Source: Apus apus
Lineage: Eukaryota; Chordata; Aves; Apodiformes; Apodidae
Direction: 5' to 3'
Assembly: GCF_020740795.1 (NCBI RefSeq)
Contig: NC_067285.1
Coordinates: forward strand, 17,662,001-17,726,000
Length of the DNA stretch: 64,000 nt
This document shows, in pieces, positions 12,576-26,600 of the stretch (position 1 is its first letter; each line of letters begins with the position of its first letter). Under the pieces are notes generated by a model that ran no database searches, had not been told where the DNA came from, and saw only the letters and a list, made by a program, of their open reading frames with translations. Made by a program: the position numbers and the translations under genes.

Positions 12576-15288
12576 TACAGTAAATATTACAGTAATTGGC
12601 AAAACTCCCCTGGCTCTGAATTGACAACCATTTTAAAGACATTGGCAGTTTGGCCAAAGCTCTCCCCTATCATTCTGCAGCAGTCACCATTAGACTAATA
12701 TCCTGCAGCCAGCTGGTTTTGGCCAGCTCTGCTCTGACTGCTACACCAGAGTAAATGTGTGTGAGGATTTTTTTTCATAGCTCTTGTGCTAAGACACTGT
12801 CTCATTAATGCAGCTCTGCATGAGACCCGTTAAAAAATCATGCCCTTTTCAACTTTTCAGTTTATGGAATGGTAGATCTAGGTGTGTGCTGCACTTGAAT
12901 TACCCTCAACATCTGTGGACTTTGACCTGATTTCATTGTGCAGGTCCACAGACACATTCACTGTACACGGTATACAACTGCTTTATCATCTCCTATCAGG
13001 TACAATACATATTTTTACAAAGAGTATACTATATAAGTGCTTACTGATTTAGCACATTACACATTTGCATATTCTTAATTTTTCTCACATGGCCATTTTT
13101 CCATTACTACTTTCTTCAGTTTTCACTGTATCACAGCTGTTTTAACTTGCTTTGAACTTTTAACTTGCCTGATTTTTTTCTACTTCCATAGAAGACAGAA
13201 GATAATTTTGTCTCCTTCATAAAGGAGATATCAATAATGCTGTGCCATTCCAGATGGATGCTTGGTGGCAATTTTCAAGAGTGGGATATGCAGTAGTGAT
13301 TTAACAGTCTCCCTCAGCAGGTTATTGCAGTGCTTTTCTGTTGCTCCTTAGAGCTTTTCCTGATGCCTAATTAACTATTTTTGTTGTAAGGCAAGCACCC
13401 TGCTTATATTTGTACTCGGAGAGGGAAAACTTACCTTTCACTTATCAGAAAACTGCCATGCCACGGTCTGAATTGTCTTTTTGTCCTTGGACAAATTCAG
13501 CCTCAATTCGTGCAAACTTCTGTCACAGGACTTTTTCTAGAAGTGATAGTTCTTACCATCAGTCTGTCCCAGATTCCTCTGTTGGGTTCTTAAATAATTA
13601 ACCCTATGGGGCACAGACCACATTTAAAGCCTCATGAGAGCAAACCAGGAGAAATAATTTGGACGTCTTCTAAGCAGTATTGTGGCTTCTAAAAAGCCTT
13701 TGCCTTTCTCAACATCACAACATCACAGATTCCTGTTAAACTTATTATCCACTGTAAACCCCAGTCCCTCAGCACAAGCATCATCAACCAGCCAGTCCCT
13801 CCCTTCTCGGTAGGTCTGTATCCAGTTACTCCTATTTACAGGCTCAGGGAGGGCAAGCAAAAGAGGCTGAGCAGAAGAGCTCATGAAATTAGTTCTATGC
13901 CAAATTCTAACTGCACATATACAGATTGTTTGTCAAAACCACTCTGAAAGTTTATCCAACAGAATAAGAAAAAACTGCTCTTACCTTACTGAACAGTTTT
14001 AGTGTGATCATACCAGAAATTACATCCAAGTGAACAGAAAATTTTAACCCAAACCATTTCTTGAGCTATAAGCATACGCAGAGGTGGCACATCAGTAAAA
14101 GTCACTTTACACTTGCAGCGTAGCAATCACATCTATTCCCTCAAAATACTAGTAAAATAAACTTTTAAGGTACTGGTCTTTCAAAAATGAATATTTGGTG
14201 AGCCAATGAAGAATTTTACAGTGGCTCCATGGCACATTATAAAGCTCCCTTGCTAGCTGCTGTTTGGCATTACTAAGCAATGAACAGCAACAAAGCATTT
14301 ACTCAAACATGTGTCCTTACTTTTTGTTCTACTTTCCTACAGTACCAACCCTTCAGTGCTATTGATACAACTGTTTTCATGGCTATGTCTTGAACTATCA
14401 GCACACTTAGGTACTTACAAATACTTGTATATTGTTTAAGCCTGTTTGATTTCACAGCCCGAATGCTAGACATGGCAGCCCAAGTCACACGAGCACAACC
14501 AAAGAGGTGACATGAGGACCTAGGAAGGAGGGAAAGGCAGTAACAAAGGGCAGCATTACTGCCAAACCCTACATATCATAAAACCACAGCCAGACACTGG
14601 CATCACAGGCAAAGGTGTTTCCACCCTGCTTTACAGTCCAGCAACTGCCCAGCAGTGGTAGCGGCTTTACTTGTCAGGCTGGACTATGAACGAGGAGTCC
14701 AAAACAAAAACAATCTATGTTAGAAGTACCCTTCCCCCTAGGTTTAGAAATATTCAGTAATTCTAAAAAAAGGAAAAGGAGGGATGTTTAGGGATTCATT
14801 TGTAAACCAAAGCTCATTCCAGTGACACAGTTTTGGCTTTATTTTCAGCCTTGTGGCTTTACTGACATAATAAAATGTTGGTAGCCTGTGGCTCCAAGAT
14901 GGAAACCAGCTGTCAAGAAAAGGAACATCTGAAAGGCCTACAGCTACCCAAAGAACCCCATGTTGCTGCACCCCAGTGCTGGCATGCACTGTCTTCAGAC
15001 CTGCAGAGCTCAGCAGTATCTCCACATCAGCTGGTGCGACAACCTTGTGGGAAGCAAACCATCATGTTTAAATGACCTTTACAGTCAAAATACAGATGAT
15101 AGCTTTTAGGTCTCAGGTCATGCCACACTCACAGATTTACTTGAATGGAAAAATATGAGTGATAATACATAAGGAACAGACAGTATCAAAACCAATGTGC
15201 CTTTGTCCTGGACGCCACTGATACGTCAGCCTTGCCTGTTTTAACAGCAGCTTGGCCTGAGCATTCCTTCGTAAGTTACAAATCTTGT

Positions 15289-15308
15289 TGATAATATCTG
15301 ATAATATT
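15289..15308 (+). repeat. 10-bp tandem duplication (2 copies)
   Basis: TGATAATATC is followed directly by TGATAATATT, differing only in the last base. Confidence 0.75.
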
Positions 15309-18300
15309 TTCTAGTATCTTGACTGAACCCAATATCACTGCAATGTGCTTGGCTTAGTGACCCCATGTCATTACATTTAGGGACACATTTACACAACTAT
15401 CCTACCTCTTTCCTCTTTCAGATTCCTAGTGTTATCATCTCTTGTATCTCTAACTTTCAAACATCAATTCAAGATTAGCTGTTACTTTACTTATTACAAT
15501 AATCTATGGCATAAATGTATTCTCTCTAGTCTGATTGTAGAGAAACAAGCACAGAAGATCAGTTTTAAATTGGTCAAGATGAGAATACCCTAAGTGCGTT
15601 TTCAGCAACACCATGTGATTAAGCTAAAAAATTAGGAGGAAATAAAGCATAAAACAAAATCAAAAACCCCCAAACAACCAAGCTTACTAATTAATGACAA
15701 ATAAGGATTTGTTTCTTTAACTTCAACCTCTTTTCATCTTCACAATATCATAAAACAGTCATTGTCTATATTTTTACAATGCTCAATCCTGACGGGGATT
15801 ACAACATCATTATTCAAGACATTTGATGTCCACAAAAAACACCAAAAACCACAAAAAACCAAACAACATTCCAAACAGTAGGACAGGGCAAAAAATTCTG
15901 GATACAGGGATACAAGCTGGGAAAACACAGTGGTCTGAAAATGTCCAGACTGTTTGCTGTCCATCCTAACCTCTTAGTAAGAACAGTGTAGAAAATGAAG
16001 GAAAAAGGGAGTGTGGCAAAGAGCCTGAGGAAATGAAGAGCAAGTGCAGGAAAAGGGAAATGCATGAATTCTATACATTACAATATATGAGGTGCAGTCT
16101 CTAGACTTTTTCTTTTAGCACAACTCTGCATAGACAGTTCACACACATCAGTTTTCAGGAGCCACAATTTCATTTTAAAGTATCTATAGTATAGGGCATT
16201 TCAAGTACACGTCTAGACACCAAAAAAATAGGTGTGTATTAAATACATTTTTTTCTTGGAAAATGCATGTTGTTAATATTATTTCAAAAACAGACAAAAG
16301 TGTAATGCTGTATTATATATTAATCCTATAGGAGGAGAACTGTGAAGTCTTCAGGCTCCCTGACTACAGGAGGATTTCACCTGTGAAAGGAAACATGATT
16401 GCATGTGCTTTGACAACGTTTAGGACATATGTAACGGGCATTTAGACTTTTCTGAATGAAAAATGTACCTTTTCGTTCTCCAGAATCAGTAGACTGGGAT
16501 GAAGCAAGTGGACCAAGAACATGCAGAAAAACACACAGGTTTATTTAGAAGTGACCCAGATCACCTGAGATCCACAGGACCAGCTTTCCCTGTAAAATGC
16601 TGTATATTGAGCTCTTGGAAAGTAGCATGCACTCGTGGCTCTGATTAACTTTTACAGTCATTCAGCACAATCAAGCTTTTGCCAACAAGCATTTTTGAAA
16701 GATACACCCTGGAAAGAAAAATGTTCTTTATTTCTTATATGACAGTGCAGTACATCATTCTTCCCATTAAGTTTGATGAAAAAGGGAGAGTCTGTAAGAA
16801 CATATCTGTGCTTTGTATTATTATAAATGATACTTGCTCAAAGTTTTTCAATGAAAATCCAGTTTCAAAAAAAATTTAGTGGTTGAGAAAAAACAACCCT
16901 TAGCTACTGCAAGAGAAAAAAGTTTCACCCTTTGCATGCCTTGAAAAAAGGTTTATTGAGCTTTATGTATGTAGTTTTATAATTTTTACCCTTATCTTTT
17001 GAAATAGGATTCTGTTAGTATTCTCTGTAACTCCATGATTTGCAACAGCAACTGGTGGAAATGTTGCAATTTGCTAAGCTCACCATCTATTTGCTTTCTA
17101 CTATGACTAAACTCCTCAAGGATTCAAGGTGGAAAGCGATTTTTTTAAAATAAGAAAATGGGAGAGATCATTACCTCTGTGCTGTTTGTATGATGCTGTT
17201 CTGGTCAGCCTGGAATCCAGGAGTAAGGAAAGCTGGAGACTGACTAGATTTCTGAACTAGAAGATGGATGGATGTTCATTAGCAGCAGGTGTTATTACAT
17301 TGTAGGGGATATTCTGCTTTCTGTGCACTGTGCCTACCACGGCTGTGTCTGTCAGCTACAAGGGCGATTATTTGGGTCACTGCCATTTGCAGAACATCGT
17401 TTTCACTTGTCTCTCAGCGTATGTTTACTTCAGTAAGAGTCATCTGGGATGAAAGTAAACATTTTCTGGTTTATGTAGCAAAAACAGAGCAATTATAAGA
17501 ATGAAACTGTCATAAATCAAAGTGGTAAGTAGCAAAGCAGCAGCTGGGGAAATATGCATATGCACACACACAAATATTCAATTCCAAATTCAGAGGGGTT
17601 TTTCTTCAGCAAGTGAGGAAAATGCTGAGCTATATTGAACTGATCAGCAGGAGTTGATATTGAATTGGAGTTTTGTGCAAATTGGAGATACTGAAAATAT
17701 TAAAATAAGGGTTGGGACTAAACCACATTTTGTTTAATTATAGTCAGACCCTTTTGTTACAAACGATTTTTGCAGATTTGTCATAGATCACAGAGTGCAG
17801 GAACATAAGGGAGAAACTTCCTAAAGAGTTTCTTTTTCAAGCCAAAGAAAACAACCATCATCAGTATTTCTTCCTATTTTATAGGCACATATCAGGACAA
17901 ATATTGATAAACAAGCATCCCAAACTAATTTGGCCATGTGTATCAGAGCAAAGGGACACTGCATGATGCAAATGTGTTGCATTGATCAGCACAGGGATTC
18001 TTTTGTATCTTGTTTTTCAATCAGTTAGAGAAAATATGTTAACCAAAAACGTTGTCCAAGCCTGTCAGATGTCACCCAGAGAAGAAAAGGATGTATCAAG
18101 AGAAGGTCACTAGTGTCTGTAGTTTTTTGTTTCATCAAACAACAGAATTATTCTGGGATAAGTAGCGGTGAGACAAGCATTGGTAATTTATCCCTTGCAA
18201 GCTCATATTGTGCTAGAAACTACTGAAAATTCAGTAGAAGCTACAAACCTCCTCTGTGCATGTTTTCAGCTTTGCACTGATACTAGTTATTAACTCCTCA

Positions 18301-21300
18301 GGCTACACAGCATCTGACAGAGTGATGTTTACCACTGCCTTGCTGCCTTATAGATTTGATAACGGCTTCATAAGGCAACATCCGCTAGGTCCCGTGGATA
18401 TACCATACACACATTTATCTGGAGGTTTTAAAATATATAGCCTGGCTTGAAAATGCAATTAATTTACCACTCAAAGCACAAACACATCTCATCATTTTCA
18501 TCTTCTTTTAAGGGCAGCCTCTAAATACTTTGAAGAAAAAAAAATCTTACATGGATCAATGCAAATTTATCTGCTTCTTCAGCCAAAAGGGATTATAAAG
18601 TGTTCTTAGGCACATTGGCTATTAAATATTTCTATGATTGCTGATTTTTCTTTCTGCAATATAAACTAGTCAGGAGATCTCTTACTTTCACTCCAAAGCC
18701 TAGATAATTCTACGCTAAAATACTTTTTTTTTCCTATACATTTTCTCCTAAATGGATCTAAGGTTAAAGTCTGACTGGAAGACTGCTAGGATAAAGAGAG
18801 GAGTAATGGCAAGAGGAAGAAATGTTTTCACATGCCAGACACATTTAAAGGCTAACTTAATCTGTGTTTCCTCAGTAAGCAGGCCTTTGTTAGGTTACCC
18901 TGGACATGCCAAGTTCACGCTCAATCCTGCATGTCAAAAAGACACGTTTTACAAAGGATCCACATCACACACCACACTGTTACTGAATCTCAAATATCCA
19001 CTGACTCACTTCAAATCCAGGTAAAGGAGAATAAGCCAAGGTGTACATCTCCCAGCACCAAGGAGCTACTGTTTAAAAATAGGCCATAAAACAACAACAA
19101 CAAAAACATTTTGAATGTTTCATGCTTTTCATGACAACAGTTTCCAAAAGCATTTCCAAAATCAGTATAAAAGACTAGGGTTCTGTAAAAGCATTCCATA
19201 AGCAAAGAGTCAATTATATTCACCCCTTCTCACCCAACACGTTGCACCTTTCTACTTAGTTTATATCACATGCTGAATATCAACCATTTTGGAAGGTGCT
19301 ATGGTGAGGAAAAACAAACAGCAAACAAAGAGAGGGAGCTGAAAAGCAGTAGGAGGAAGAGAATCTTAAGGGTCTCTCAGAAAGCAGTCAGCTTTGCAAT
19401 CTCCTTTTTGTTACAAATACACAGAGACACACATGGAGAAATCTGGAAGAAGGGTACGTCCAGCCAACAAGTTCTAGCTGAAGCTAAACACAGTCATAAA
19501 CACAAGGACTAGACACCCACATATCTGAGGAATATTTTTGGCTATTATAGTAAAACAATTTAGATGAGAATTTTACAAACATGCATTCATCACTGAACCC
19601 TGGAAGGTTGTTTTCCTTGCTACAAGTTTGGATGTTTTACTAGGGTTAGACAATTTTTTCAAAATAGACACAGGAAAGCAAACCAGTGGAATATCTGATA
19701 ACTGAAACAAGATTCAGAGCTCATGCTGATGCTCAATTTTGCCTTCATAGTTTTCACAATTTTAAGTTACTCTTACGAATAACTCACACCTTTACTTTTC
19801 ACAACTACCAAAAAACATCTTACATTAGAACTTGAATATTAAAAAGTCTGAAAAACAGTGTTTCCAGTGCATTGTAGAGCTGTTGTGTTTTTCTTCTCCC
19901 ACAGGGGGAGAAAAGAACACTGGAGAAAGCTTCCTTGCCCCCCTGCAGGTCTTGGCCAGAAGACTGAGCTGTACCATGAGCACTGACAGCACTGAGTTTT
20001 CCCTGTGGACTTCTCTGTTTGCTAAAGCACCTGTATGTAACACTCTCTTCACCCAATGAAAACAACTGAGATTTATCCTAAGGCTGGGAAAAATCATTCT
20101 ACACTTATTTCACCAATAATTAGCTGTTCCTAAATACTTTAAGGTCATGCCCATCCACGTCTTTAAGACTTCTTCAGTCAGCATCTACCAAGACACGTGT
20201 GGTCTTCACACAAAACCACCATTTGTGTGAACAATAACTTTTCTTGAATCAAGAACCCAAAGATAAACAGCTTTTCAAAAAAATATATATGTAACAGGGT
20301 AGAATAACATTGTAAAACTATCTCAGCCAGAGCCAAAGAGCTCCAAAGGCTCAGACCAGGAGGATTTGGGTGCCTGGATCTTCAGAGGACTTCTTAGGGC
20401 TTCAGCTTTCACAGCTCCCAGTCAGCTTGCCAGACAAGCTGTTAAGAAGTCAGCCAACTCTTGATTTCCCTCCTTGGGCTAAAGACTGCCAAGCATGGGA
20501 GAAAATGATCTGACAGCAAACCAGAGCTATCGCTGTGATTTACACATTTCCATAGAACACGTAGACTTGAATAATGTTGGTGGAAAATATTTCACCTGAC
20601 CAAACTAAGCAACAGAGCTCAGCATTATCTTTTTGAAAATAATGTTAGAAAATGTAAGTTCAGCTTTCTATATATTTCAGTTTGAACAGGCTCAGATCCT
20701 CCCACTGTTCCCGCTGGCTCATCCAGAAAACAAATCTCACAAAGTTGAAGAACCTGAATTCATCAGTAATGTAATTGATAGTGAGTTGTTTCCTGTACAA
20801 CTGGAAAGATACATATTATGATCTACAAGTATAAAAGTCGTTAACTGCTAGCATTAACTATTTCTTGATGAAAATATTTCCAAAAATCTTCATTTTACAA
20901 TAGGATTTTTTGACAGGGAACTTATTCTGATGTTGTAGTCCAATCCATTAATATCCATCAGATTAATTTATTACCTTGAAACAAATGGTGGAGAAACATT
21001 TTAAAAGATGCCATTAATAGAAGACATTGCCTTATTTTTTAGGTAACAGTTGCCATAGATGCATATTTCATAAAAACTAATTTTGTTCCTTTTAAGACGT
21101 TTGGATTATATGAAACATTGCGAAATTATAATATATTTTAAAATACCTTTTAAAACAATGGCTTCAACTGGAAATAACAGAACACAGGGGTCTACCAGAA
21201 CCTAATCTTGGAGTTCTTAAAAACCCAGGCATGGCATTTAAACATGGTATGTATTAACTAAATTACTTTAATAAAAAAAAGGTATTAGAAATCTAGATCT

Positions 21301-22832
21301 CCGCATCACTAAATACAGCACCTCAAATATAGCTTTATGAGTACATGCAGCCATCATAATTCTTTATAAGCGAAGTAATGTTATTTATTAGAAAATCAGC
21401 ATTGCAAGTAGGTTCTAAGATGTCTAATATCCCACTACCCGTAGCAGTCTTTAAACATTGTAGGAATAAAGGAAAGGACTACTGAAACAGTGTCAACATT
21501 TGTTCAAGGGAGACTGGTACTTATTAGAAAAGAACAGAATATCTGCTCCACACAGTGCATACCCTGCTCCTTAACATTCTCTTATGAGCTTCAAATCTTG
21601 ATAACTGGAAAACCAAACCACAAACACTTTGGTGGTTTGCAAGGCAGCTATTAGAAAGCCAAATATTTCTAGTATCGAGACAAAGTACAAACAGAATGCA
21701 AGCAAATAGGCTAAAAACTAAAATACCGTATGTAAATTAAATAGTTTTCTAGAGTCCTATTCCCTTTAGAAGAAAAAATTTGATAAACTGATGTGAGGAA
21801 TTAAAACACTTGAAAATAGGACGGTAATGCCAATGCATTGCTTATAAATTACATGAAGCAGTACTGTAGGAACAAAACAATGTACTTAATATCAGCAGCT
21901 TGAAAGTAAAATAAGACAAGTATCACTTTGACCCCAGTTATTAATGTGATTCATTACAAAAGTCACTTTTGAAATCTTACTATGCATTCTGGACTCCAGC
22001 TAGACTAGGGAGGACCATGCCTCAGAAGACCACAGAGTCAGTAACTACACAGTATTTGGGAAATATAATGCACTTCTAAAATATACTAGTTTGTTTTTCA
22101 GAATGGAAAGATTTCATTGCTGAGTCCTGTAGTCTTATAGTAATTTTAAATGCATTTAACTTCAGTAATGATAATACATTTTGGAACTGGCTTTTAACCT
22201 TCAGTCCTCTATACACCTGTAGGCTCACAAATGACCCTGTTACTATCTATCCAGTCATGTCCCATTTCCATGTGCAGAAAAACAAACAACACAGATATGA
22301 AGATGTGAACAGGGCTGACGCTTGACTACTGGGACCTATCTCTATGATCACTTTCAGCACAGTTCATCACATACATCATTAGTGTAGCAAACATGCTACA
22401 TTAACTTAGCATACATTAGCATCAGTTCAGAGCTTTCATCACCTAGACAGAAATTAAAATTATTGCCTATCTTCCTTCTACTTCAGTAAATACGAAGGCA
22501 CCTGTCTGCCTCTCTCTGGAGGGGATGAAGATATAAATGCATTCAGCTTTTGTAATCTTACACCCTGTATAATAGAAAGGATTTACCTTAAATCGTATCC
22601 AAGATGCAGCAACGGATAGCAAAGGTATGAACTAAGAATGACTTGGCTTGTATACTACCATTGGCACTCAAGAGATATTGCCTTCTGAGGTTTTGGCCAA
22701 CATTCTCTTTACCAGTCTCTCCATTAGTCAACTGTTGCCTTTGACAGAGAATGGTTATTCTCAATATTTATCCTATTTAGCCAAAAATAATCAAAGTAGG
22801 TACAACATGTTATCAACCAAGCTATTTTCCCC

Positions 22833-22850
22833 ATATATATATATATATAT
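22833..22850 (+). repeat. (AT)9 microsatellite
   Basis: Nine uninterrupted AT units between CCCC and GAAATAAATA. Confidence 0.9.
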
Positions 22851-23643
22851 GAAATAAATATAAATACTTTAAAAATCCAAGCAATCATAAGAGATCTTAA
22901 TCTAGAAACCTTACTTGTAGTAATCTTACCAATCATTACCAGTGATGACACAATTAGTAACACCTAGTAATTTATAAATTATCTCAGAGGAATGTGTTGT
23001 TTTTTTTTACCAAACACCTCAAAGAGGAAAGTTGGAAATACATATGTGTGTGTAAGCATGTGTATTGTAAGCATCTTCTTAAGGCATCATTTCATAATTT
23101 AAGAATTTCAGGAGAGCTAGAGAGATGAAAAAACTCATTAAGATCCTTGAGTAAGCTAAACTAGTTGTAGAGTCATGTTGGCAGTCCTAGGTCACCAGTG
23201 ACACATTTCATCAGTACCTCAAAGTTAATATTTTAAATGGGTTCTTCAGATGTCTCAAAATTATGCTTCACATTCACACACCATATTTATTTTTTCAGTG
23301 GCTGTTCAGATAGTTATGTTCAAAACTCCCTGTCAAACAAGTCATGAAACTTTTGGAGAAGGGAGGGAGCCTTTGCTTTTGTTCATAGCGAATACTTTTT
23401 TATACAGATGGATAAGAAGTAGAAAGAAAAATCCCTTTCGAAAAGGCACTTGAAAAATTTTAAGAACGCCAATGAGCCCCTTTCCTTATTGATTAAAGAA
23501 TATGTTTTCTCCTGAAAGATTTTAGTAATGTATTATTCAACTTGTCTAGCTTTAGAACCAACAGTAAATCCAGCATTATGCATTGTTAACACAGTAATTA
23601 CACTTTCCACTTCATAAACCAGCATGTCGTCGTCTTGAGATCT

Positions 23644-23657
23644 GTGCCATCTGGAGG
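23644..23657 (-). promoter_or_regulatory. Weak CTCF-like motif
   Basis: The plus strand reads GTGCCATCTGGAGG, matching the reverse CTCF core at 12 of 14 positions. It lies in a locally GC-richer stretch (about 23,620-23,710) that also holds CAGCTGACGGCCCAG. Support is from the motif alone. Confidence 0.22.
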
Positions 23658-26600
23658 GCCAGCTGACGGCCCAGTCACCTGGGATCCAGCAGGAAGCTGA
23701 GCTTAAATTGCATGCTTGCTCACATTGCATTATACAAGCAAATAATTTTTGTCAAGCCATTCATAGTGCCTTGTATCGAAAACAAATTTTGACAATTAAA
23801 ACACAACTATGAACTCTCATTCGTTTAAACCAAGAAATGAATTATTCATACTTTCAAAATTTCTTATTCCAAACACCCTTTGTCTGTCCTCATCCAGAAT
23901 GCTTAAAAATAGCCTCAACTCCTGAGTGAAGAAAAGCTTTGCACGTTGATACTCTTTTGGTATTGCCAACAGAAAATAAGATTTTCAAAAGAACTAAGAA
24001 ACTGAAGCCACTTTCAAAACTGGAAGAGGGGCACTCAGGGTGAATAACATATTTTGGATTATTTTACTCCTTGTCAATAACAGATCTGGGAAATGCTAAC
24101 ACATCAAGAAAGTTACACCCTGCTCCTTAAATGCCTCCCCAACATTGTAATCCTCATGTCAATAAACAAAAAATTAAAAAAATCCTACTGGCAAGTTTTG
24201 AATATTTCTGTAAGACACTTTGACACTTCTGTATTTTTTAATAGCTACATAAAAATTATAACATACAACCTAGTAGGATAAAACAATTAGTAACTAAAAA
24301 CACACAATCAGATTCAGAATTTGTCAATTGATGACTCCGTGGAGCCCACATACTCTGCAAAAAATCAGCTGTTATTATGCATGTTCTAGTAAAGCAACTA
24401 CATTTTTCTGCATATGCTTCAGTTGACAATATGGCTTCTCTTTTTGTCCTTCTATCCAAGCTCTGCAGAAGACTAAGAAAATTTCCAACACAAATAGCTT
24501 TTAACTGGCACGTTCTGTGATAAGAAAAATTTGGGTTTTTTTAGCCCTAGGTTCTCCCTAATTCAAAAAGTAATTTATACTTTGAATTTTTTAAAAGATT
24601 TTAAGATTGTATCTAGCCAAGAGTTGAACAAGCAAAAGCCAGGGAACATTTCTCATGACTCTCAAACAATGCCATTGAAAATTTATAAGTGATCTAAAGA
24701 ACATAGCAACATAGGAAGAATTGCCTTCTTAAATGGTGAGTTTTGTTTGCTTTTTTGATTAAGGCTTCTGTAGAAGTATAAAATAAATTCTCTAAAAAAA
24801 GGGGAGAAAAAGAAGCAATATAATGTAGTGACCCAAATAGACATTGCTAAGTTGCAGACTAACAGAGAATTAACAAGACACAAAAAGATGCTGGATGCTT
24901 AGAAAGCACTCAGTTATAGGTGTGATAGAAAATAATAGAAAAAATATAAAGACCTGAGTCTTCCAATCTATTGACTACTATTGGTGTTTCCTATAGCACA
25001 TATTTCACTAGCTCAGGTCTTTCCCAGTAAATAGTTTTCATGTTCCTAACCTTTCTTGACATCATATTCAAGACAAGCAAAATTACTCAGTTATTAAAAA
25101 CAGAGAAGACTGCAGTCTCAGGCAAAAGCAGCTGTATTAAACATTTGCTCAATACTCAAATAAAGAATAAGGCAAGTACCAAAGAAACATGAAATACCAT
25201 TGAGGTTCTTCAAAATTTCCTGAGAAGTTGTTGATGCCTGACCTTCTTTATGACTGAGTAGTTACAGTGAATTGATTATTGACCCTGGATGTTCCGGGTA
25301 CAGAACTTTGAAAGTCAGATTTGGTGAATTTCTATCAGTGAGAACTGTGGTAGAAAAAGACTACTGGGGAGATTTAGGAGGAAGAGTTGCAGAGATGTTC
25401 TTGCAAAACCAGGAAGCCATTAGATCTTCTCATAGGTTACTTTTTACATTGTAAATAAGCTATTTCTAATGGAATGCACCACAGGAAAAGAAAATATATA
25501 AGAAAATAAAATCACGTAACAGCCAGCTACACAGATTCCATTAAATAAGACAGTCATTGGTTTACATTAATAGTCCCATTTCAGAGAAATAACTGTTTGG
25601 ATAATGGATGAAAACAGTCTTAAATTACACTGAAGGTTTTTTATCGAGCTGTGATTTGCCATGGTAATTAAATTTTACAAGAAAAACCCACTAAGTTTTA
25701 CAACAACTAGATGACACCATCCAAATACACAGTTATGTTCATGCTCATTTATCTGCTCATTAGACTGAGTTTTCTATTTATTTAAGCAATTAGTTATATT
25801 TAGGATAATAATTGCCAATCTTCCCGAGAATAATATAAAACAAGAGTTTTTGTAAAAAGACATCATCTGCTAAAACAAAAGCTAAAACAAATTACCTCTA
25901 ATTTCAAGTATTGACATAGACATCCTACCCTGACAGAACTCAATGGCAAAATTCCCAGGTTACTTGGGCAGAGGCAGGGTTTAGTTTATAATGCCAGCCT
26001 TCATTAGTAGGATTATGTAAATTTCCCCAACTTTGGCTTCTTTTAATCCCTTCTCCCCACCACACTAACACACAAGAAAACCATTGACATTGTCCAGAAC
26101 ATGGTAGTGTTTGATCATGTTCCCTCTCCAGTATAGGTAGGCAAGGATTCCATGTACTTTACAAAATGCTCAGCATTTTGGAAACTTCCTGTTCATGAAA
26201 AAGGAGATAATATAACAAATGAACTGCCAGGCAATTTAAAAAACCTTCAAACAATGGGATGGAATAAAGAAAGCTGGCACATCTGGCTCGAAATTAGCTA
26301 ACGCTAAAGATATTTTTGAAGAAGGATGTATAGTCTCTATTATTTTTCACTATTTACTTCTAGTTTGTATACACTTATCTACAGCCATTATTAACTATTA
26401 AGTAATACAGCAGATGTAAAGGACAGCATTTGGTGCCTATGCATAACAGGAGCTGGGAGAATGTTCAAGAGCAGCTAGTGCCTCTTGAAGACAGGCTGAC
26501 CAGGTTGTCAACTGTCTGCAAGGAAGTTTTACTTTTCATTAACTTTCAGCTTACATGCTCCAAAACACAAAATACATGGTAGGTAACTAGTCTCTTGGAT

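Larger units (their letters stand above)
8151..23643. other. Long stretch without a recognised gene
   Basis: Apart from the T15 tract, the CA/TA-rich stretch near 11.4 kb, the CRE-like pair at 12.55 kb, the 10-bp duplication at 15.29 kb, an A/C-rich patch near 15,830-15,868 and (AT)9 at 22.8 kb, the sequence looks unique and AT-rich. Short open frames are scattered on both strands with no exon-like splice framing that I could support. Ancient eroded repeats and conserved non-coding elements may be present but cannot be judged without alignment. Confidence 0.55.
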
